A stretch of 64,000 bases of DNA. Source: UBA6522 sp965204155 (GTDB lineage: Bacteria; Pseudomonadota; Gammaproteobacteria; Steroidobacterales; Rariloculaceae). This document shows, piece after piece, positions 60,484 through 64,000 of this stretch. A model generated the notes under the pieces. That model had not been told where the DNA came from, did not search any database, and was given only the letters and a program-made list of their open reading frames with translations. The stretch covers positions 186,001-250,000 of the forward strand of contig OZ241971.1 of the NCBI GenBank assembly GCA_965204155.1, written 5' to 3'. The position numbers and the translations under genes are program-made. How positions within the stretch are numbered: the first letter of the stretch is position 1; every line of letters begins with the position of its first letter.

Positions 60484-60624
60484 GAGGGTGAGCGCGCACA
60501 TGCCTCGCCCGCTCAATTTCGCCCGCCATCCATGGCGGGCTCAAATCGGGTTGCGGCGCTCCTGGCCATCCATGGCCCCGCGCCGCGCCCACGACGCGGG
60601 CGAGGCATGTGCGCGCTCACCCTC
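60484..60624. repeat. Large cruciform repeat: 29-bp perfect inverted arms
   Basis: Arms 60484-60512 and 60596-60624 are exact reverse complements (29 bp). The 83-nt interior holds two smaller hairpins built on CCATCCATGG (GCCCGCCAT/ATGGCGGGC near 60521-60540 and GGCCAT/ATGGCC near 60564-60577). It lies in the 311-nt gap after dapD, where I see no gene. The left half is related to 61448-61490 and the inner hairpin to 14958-15000, so this belongs to a dispersed REP-like family. Confidence 0.85.
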
Positions 60625-60688
60625 ACCAAGCCCAACCCTTGCAAGGGGTCGATTACCGCGCTGTTGTGCCATGTTGTTGCATGAAGTA

Positions 60689-60704
60689 ACATCATATTTG
60701 ATGT
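60689..60704. promoter_or_regulatory. Operator-like palindrome before PIN toxin gene
   Basis: ACATCA-TATT-TGATGT, a 6-bp inverted repeat with a 4-nt spacer, sits 16 nt before the toxin ATG in the most AT-rich stretch of the area. Toxin-antitoxin operons are commonly autorepressed through such sites by the antitoxin, here a ribbon-helix-helix protein. Confidence 0.5.
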
Positions 60705-60719
60705 CAAATCACATACGAT

Positions 60720-61142
60720 ATGCGACTTGTGCTCGACACCAACATCATTGTCGCCGGGCTACGCAGCCCGAACGGTGCTTCAGCGGCCCTGATCGAACGT
60801 GCTCTGCGTGGAACGTTCACCCCGCTGCTTTCGGTCGCCCTTGCGCTGGAATACGAGGCGGTCTGCAATTCACCGGCACAACGCATCGAGTCCGGCCTGA
60901 GCGAGGTGGAAGTCAACATGATCGTAACCGCACTGTGCAGCGTTTCGGAACCCGTCGCCATACACTACCTGTGGCGCCCCCGGCTTCGGGACCCGGCGGA
61001 CGAGATGGTGCTTGAGACTGCTATCAACGGTTACGCCGACGCACTGATAACATTCAATCCACGAGACTTCGGGAACGCCGCCACAAGTTTTGGCATCGAA
61101 TTGCTCCGGCCCCAGGATGCGCTTCGGAGGATTTCACCATGA
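60720..61142 (+). CDS. PIN-domain toxin
   Basis: A 140-residue protein of the PIN-family putative toxins, expected to cut RNA. The acidic residues of the PIN site are visible in LVLDTNIIVAGLRSP (Asp6), LALEYEAVCNSP (Glu), and RDPADEMVLETAING / ADALITFNPRDF. It overlaps the next gene by four bases (ATGA), with toxin first and antitoxin second. No strong ribosome binding site is seen before the ATG. It sits between copies of a dispersed repeat. Confidence 0.85.
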   Translation: MRLVLDTNIIVAGLRSPNGASAALIERALRGTFTPLLSVALALEYEAVCNSPAQRIESGLSEVEVNMIVTALCSVSEPVAIHYLWRPRLRDPADEMVLETAINGYADALITFNPRDFGNAATSFGIELLRPQDALRRISP

Positions 61143-61387
61143 AAACGATCAAGACGTACCCATTGCGGCTGCCCGCTTCGTTGAAGGACGCGGTCGCAGA
61201 GATCAGCCGCGAGGAAGGCACCAGCATGAATCAGTTCATTGCCATGGCAGTCGCCGAAAAGGTGTCGGCCTTGAAAACAGCCGAGTTCTTCGACGCACGA
61301 CTCTCAGAGGCGGATATCGAAGCTGCGATTCGCGTCCTGAAACGAAAGGGTGGCCAGGCTCCCGGCCCCGACGACATGCTCCGGTGA
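61139..61387 (+). CDS. RHH antitoxin (CopG/HicB-like)
   Basis: An 82-residue protein with an N-terminal ribbon-helix-helix fold (KTYPLRLPASLKDAVAEISREEGTSMNQFIAMAVAEKV), a DNA-binding type used by many antitoxins. The tail (AEFFDARLSEADIEAAIRVLKRKG) is likely to wrap the toxin. The start at 61139 overlaps the toxin stop and has GGAGG ten bases upstream. The pairing with the PIN gene supports the antitoxin role. Confidence 0.82.
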   Translation: MKTIKTYPLRLPASLKDAVAEISREEGTSMNQFIAMAVAEKVSALKTAEFFDARLSEADIEAAIRVLKRKGGQAPGPDDMLR

Positions 61388-61447
61388 AAGCAGGATTACA
61401 CGGCTTGCCGGTTATCGTTTGTTTCTGAGTCCATTCGACTCGGCTGA

Positions 61448-61490
61448 GGCGGGCGAAGTTGAGCGCGCAAGGGATGTGCGCGCTCGCCCT
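61448..61490 (+). repeat. Repeat-family copy downstream of the antitoxin gene
   Basis: About 43 bases that match, with a few changes, the reverse complement of the left half of the cruciform at 60484-60527. It contains its own short hairpin (GAGCGCGCA/TGCGCGCTC). With the upstream element it brackets the toxin-antitoxin genes. Confidence 0.7.
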
Positions 61491-61518
61491 TGCGGCGCCG
61501 GATGCACCCTCCCACGGC

Positions 61519-62751
61519 TCAATAATTGAAGACGATATCCGCCTGAAGCCTGTCGTAGTCGCGCAGGTTGCCGGCGGCCTCTCCCCGGTCGCCGAGGATG
61601 TACCGCAGGCCCAGATTCCACCCTCGCGGGAACGCATACCCCGCTCGAATCGTGTGGCCGGCGCCGTCGCTGGTGCCGCCTGCGAAGTCCGAGTCGGTGA
61701 AGGCGCCCACAACCGCGTTGGCCCCGAGATCCTGGTAGATCCATGCCACGTTCCAGGTGCCCGTATCCGTGGCGCGGCGATAGTCGACGCCCAGTGCGAG
61801 CCCGTCCGAAAACGCCTCCGCAGCCGTGTTGGTGACGTAGTCGACGTACATCCTCAGCGGGTTGCCGGCCAGGTCGACAGTCATCTCGCCGAATACCTCC
61901 ACCTGGGAGAACCCGTAGAGATAATTGCCGTTTGCGTCGAGCTGGTTGCCCTGCCCGTTGCGCGGCGTGAACACCGGCGCCCGGCCCTGCGCATGGCTGA
62001 GCTCGTGGATGCTCGCCCCGGCGGTCAGGGACACACCCTGCGCCGGCGATCCCCGGTAACCCGCCTGAAGCCCGTACCACATGGTGTCGGGGTCCGAACC
62101 GCGTTCCTCCGCCCAGAATGCCGACGCGTTCGCGAAGAATTTGCCCGAAGACATCCTGAGTGCAAGCCCTTCCGGCCTTATGTCTCCATCGTAGAGCAGA
62201 TGGTAGCCTCCGGGCCGGAAGAACGGGTTGGACATCTTCCCGCCAACCAGGGTCAGCGTTTCGGAAAGCCTCCAGTCGAAGTAGGCCAGATCCACGCCCA
62301 CTGACTTCCTCGAAAAACCTTCGTCGAAGCTTTGATTACCGCTGTCGTTGGCAATACCCCCCGTGGACAGTCCAAAGCCGACTTCCATGTCCTCGTTCAG
62401 GGTTGCCGTCGCGTTGGCCCGCGCCCTCATGCGGTGCCTGTGCCGTACGGAAACCGCGTCGTCATTGATCGTCTCATGCCGATAACGCAGGTCGCCGTCC
62501 AGGACCAGCCCTTCCGTCCACGATGGCGCCACTGCCGATGGAGGCGGAAGCTCCACCACCCGCTCGACCACGATCTCCACTTCCTCTTCATCGTCCCCGG
62601 CAACACTCGCTTCGACCTGCGCAAGCCGCTCCTCCAACAGGGCGATTCGAGCCATGAGCTGTGCGATTTCCTCCTGGGACTCGGTCTGTGCGCGCAACGA
62701 TGGTACGGCGAACAGGAAGGAAACGGTCAGAATCGACAGGACGTATCTCAT
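61519..62751 (-). CDS. Putative outer-membrane porin with N-terminal coiled coil
   Basis: A 410-residue exported protein. A signal peptide (ILTVSFLFAVPSLRAQ) is followed by a short coiled coil (EEIAQLMARIALLEERLAQVE), which in such porins forms a periplasmic trimer stalk. A beta barrel of alternating strands follows (DLRYRHETINDD, ARANATATLNEDMEVGFGLSTGG) and ends in IVFNY with an aromatic last residue. The pattern fits the putative porin family of PF16930 type. Pho-box-like sites lie 72-119 nt before the start, and pst genes follow upstream, so it may carry phosphate. Confidence 0.8.
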   Translation of the reverse strand: MRYVLSILTVSFLFAVPSLRAQTESQEEIAQLMARIALLEERLAQVEASVAGDDEEEVEIVVERVVELPPPSAVAPSWTEGLVLDGDLRYRHETINDDAVSVRHRHRMRARANATATLNEDMEVGFGLSTGGIANDSGNQSFDEGFSRKSVGVDLAYFDWRLSETLTLVGGKMSNPFFRPGGYHLLYDGDIRPEGLALRMSSGKFFANASAFWAEERGSDPDTMWYGLQAGYRGSPAQGVSLTAGASIHELSHAQGRAPVFTPRNGQGNQLDANGNYLYGFSQVEVFGEMTVDLAGNPLRMYVDYVTNTAAEAFSDGLALGVDYRRATDTGTWNVAWIYQDLGANAVVGAFTDSDFAGGTSDGAGHTIRAGYAFPRGWNLGLRYILGDRGEAAGNLRDYDRLQADIVFNY

Positions 62752-62822
62752 TGGGCGAACTCCTCCGCACTGAAGCCCTGCTGGATAGCAGATTTGTGCG
62801 GCGCAGAGTATCGCGCGGCGCT

Positions 62823-62870
62823 ATTACACTTTTCTTACAGACGCCCGCTGTTGTTGCACTTTTTTTGCAG
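62823..62870 (-). promoter_or_regulatory. Two Pho-box-like sites
   Basis: On the minus strand two 18-nt units, CTGCAAAAAAAGTGCAAC (62870-62853) and CTGTAAGAAAAGTGTAAT (62840-62823), share the form CTGYAAR-AAAA-GTGYAAY. This resembles the PhoB consensus of two CTGTCAT half-sites around an AT-rich spacer; the second unit matches 5 of 7 bases in each half. They are spaced 30 nt start to start, between pstB and the porin gene. Confidence 0.55.
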
Positions 62871-62910
62871 AGCCGGGCAACCGGCTGCAGGACGCGCGAT
62901 GGAAGCCGGA

Positions 62911-63807
62911 TCAGCCGAATCGACCCGTAATGTAATCTTCCGTCAGTTCGTGTTGGGGATTGGTGAATATCTGGTCCGTGTCGCCGACCTCGATCAGCCG
63001 GCCAAGGTGAAAGTACGCGGTACGCTGGGAAACCCTGGCGGCCTGCTGCATCGAGTGGGTGACGATCACGATGGCGAAGTTCTTCTTCAGCTCGTCGATC
63101 AGGTCCTCGATGTGCGCCGTGGCAATGGGGTCCAGGGCCGAACAGGGTTCGTCCATCAGGATGACTTCCGGGCTCACGGCGATGGTCCTGGCGATGCACA
63201 GGCGCTGCTGCTGTCCGCCCGACAGCCCGGTACCTGGCTCGTCCAGGCGGTCCTTGACCTCCGTCCAGAGCCCCGCCCTCTCGAGGCTGGAACGGACGAT
63301 CTTGTCCAGTTCCTGGCGGTTGCGCGCCAGCCCGTGGATTCTGGGACCGTACGCAACGTTGTCGTAGACGGACTTCGGAAACGGATTCGGCTTCTGAAAG
63401 ACCATGCCGACCCGGGCTCTCAGCATGACGACGTCCATCCTGCGGGCATGAATGTCCTCGCCGTCGAGGAGAATCTCTCCGTGCACGCGGGCGATGTCGA
63501 TGGTGTCGTTCATGCGGTTGAGGCACCGGATGAAAGTGGACTTGCCGCACCCGGACGGGCCGATCAGCGAAATGACCTGGTTCTTGCCGATATCCAGGCT
63601 GACGTTCTGGATCGCGTGGTTGTCGCCGTAAAAGACATCAACGTTTCTCGCCCGCACGACGGGGTTGGCGGAGGTGTAGTCGCCTACCGTCCGATAAGTG
63701 TCGCCGACCACCCGGATGTCAGGAGCCGCCGGGACTGACGTTTCTTCTACCGTGCCTGCACCTGTCTGGGGCACCGTGTCTTTCTCCACCTTGGTCGCCT
63801 GACTCAC
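62911..63807 (-). CDS. pstB: Phosphate ABC transporter ATP-binding protein
   Basis: ATPase of the high-affinity phosphate transporter. The 298-residue product has Walker A GPSGCGKST, the VGMVFQKPNPFPKSVYDNVAYGPR stretch that is specific to PstB, the signature LSGGQQQRLCIAR, Walker B VILMDEPCSALDP and the switch His in VTHSMQQA. A 50-residue Thr/Val-rich N-terminal extension precedes the ABC domain. The start is GTG at 63807 with GGAG six bases upstream. pstA lies directly upstream. Confidence 0.97.
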   Translation of the reverse strand: MSQATKVEKDTVPQTGAGTVEETSVPAAPDIRVVGDTYRTVGDYTSANPVVRARNVDVFYGDNHAIQNVSLDIGKNQVISLIGPSGCGKSTFIRCLNRMNDTIDIARVHGEILLDGEDIHARRMDVVMLRARVGMVFQKPNPFPKSVYDNVAYGPRIHGLARNRQELDKIVRSSLERAGLWTEVKDRLDEPGTGLSGGQQQRLCIARTIAVSPEVILMDEPCSALDPIATAHIEDLIDELKKNFAIVIVTHSMQQAARVSQRTAYFHLGRLIEVGDTDQIFTNPQHELTEDYITGRFG

Positions 63808-63836
63808 AGTCTACTCCAATGAGAACCAGAAAATGG

Positions 63837-64000
63837 CTACCAGCGCCGCTCGAAGCGCTTTCGCAGCAGGATCGCGCTGGCATTCATCACCAGCAGGAAC
63901 GCCAGCAGCACCAGAATCGCAGCGGAAGTCCGCTCCACGAAGGCCCGTTCAGGGCTGTCCGCCCAGAGGTACACCTGCACCGGAAGAGCGGTCGCCGGAT
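63837..64000 (-). CDS. pstA: Phosphate ABC transporter permease PstA, C-terminal fragment
   Basis: The last 53 codons of pstA; the rest is outside the window. The fragment reads ALPVQVYLWADSPERAFVER, then a transmembrane helix (SAAILVLLAFLLVMNASAI) and ends LLRKRFERRW. The segment YLWADSPERAFVERT and the RRFERRW end are typical of PstA. It is upstream of pstB with 29 bases between, the usual order. Confidence 0.9.
   Translation of the reverse strand, partial: PATALPVQVYLWADSPERAFVERTSAAILVLLAFLLVMNASAILLRKRFERRW

Noticed and set aside
60484..60624. The cruciform as a CRISPR repeat or attachment site
   Set aside because: There is a single inverted pair, no spaced direct repeats, no cas genes and no integrase.
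60430..61015. Short frames overlapping the cruciform and toxin gene
   Set aside because: They arise from the palindromic repeat and overlap the PIN gene in another frame, with no ribosome binding site or similarity.

Overview
The window reads as chromosome from a GC-rich gammaproteobacterium, probably marine or environmental and perhaps an uncultured lineage. The evidence is the housekeeping order rpsB-tsf-pyrH-frr-uppS-cdsA-rseP-bamA-skp-lpxD-fabZ-lpxA-lpxB-rnhB-dnaE-accA-tilS, followed by pyrG-kdsA-eno-ftsB and pcm-yqaA-nlpD, with recJ-prfB-lysS and map-glnD-dapD alongside. The LPS and BAM genes show a Gram-negative outer membrane. I see no prophage, insertion sequence, rRNA or CRISPR array. 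The only tRNA is tRNA-Sec.

Layout. 1-4.9 kb: end of mfd, a DNA methyltransferase-repair gene, a DUF6152 protein, an exported amidohydrolase and a 51-residue membrane peptide. 4.9-11.7 kb: a selenium block on the minus strand, in transcription order deiodinase-like selenoprotein, TPR lipoprotein, selA, selB, selC. 12-20 kb: a lipoprotein metallopeptidase between inverted repeats, a serine-glyoxylate-type aminotransferase, a GntP permease and a DUF5916 outer-membrane protein. 20-38 kb: lysS, prfB (with its +1 frameshift), recJ, an Mth938-domain gene, nlpD, yqaA, pcm, smr, ftsB, eno, kdsA and pyrG. A three-gene accessory insert (amidohydrolase, GDPD, second DUF6152) follows, then tilS and accA. 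38-56 kb: replication, lipid A, outer-membrane assembly and translation genes on the minus strand. 56-64 kb: map, glnD and dapD on the plus strand, a PIN/RHH toxin-antitoxin pair bracketed by inverted repeats, then a porin, pstB and the end of pstA behind Pho-box-like sites.

The most important observation is at 10495-11664. Two apparent genes are one selenoprotein read through an in-frame TGA. The motif around the codon is C-L-T-U-P-P-F, an iodothyronine-deiodinase/thioredoxin-fold active site, here with a CxxU pair. The product has a signal peptide, and a C-terminal domain that resembles the alpha domain of DsbD. A SECIS-like hairpin lies 17 nt after the TGA. The genes for Sec synthesis and insertion (selA, selB, selC) lie downstream on the same strand, so client and machinery form one compact cassette.

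Other points: three MEP-pathway genes (dxr, ispD, ispF) are missing from their usual slots. Two genes (lpxD and the Mth938 gene) have no ATG, GTG or TTG where the protein should begin. RpsB carries a roughly 200-residue acidic tail. A family of hairpin repeats is scattered through accessory DNA. Identities come from reading sequence motifs; no database search was run.
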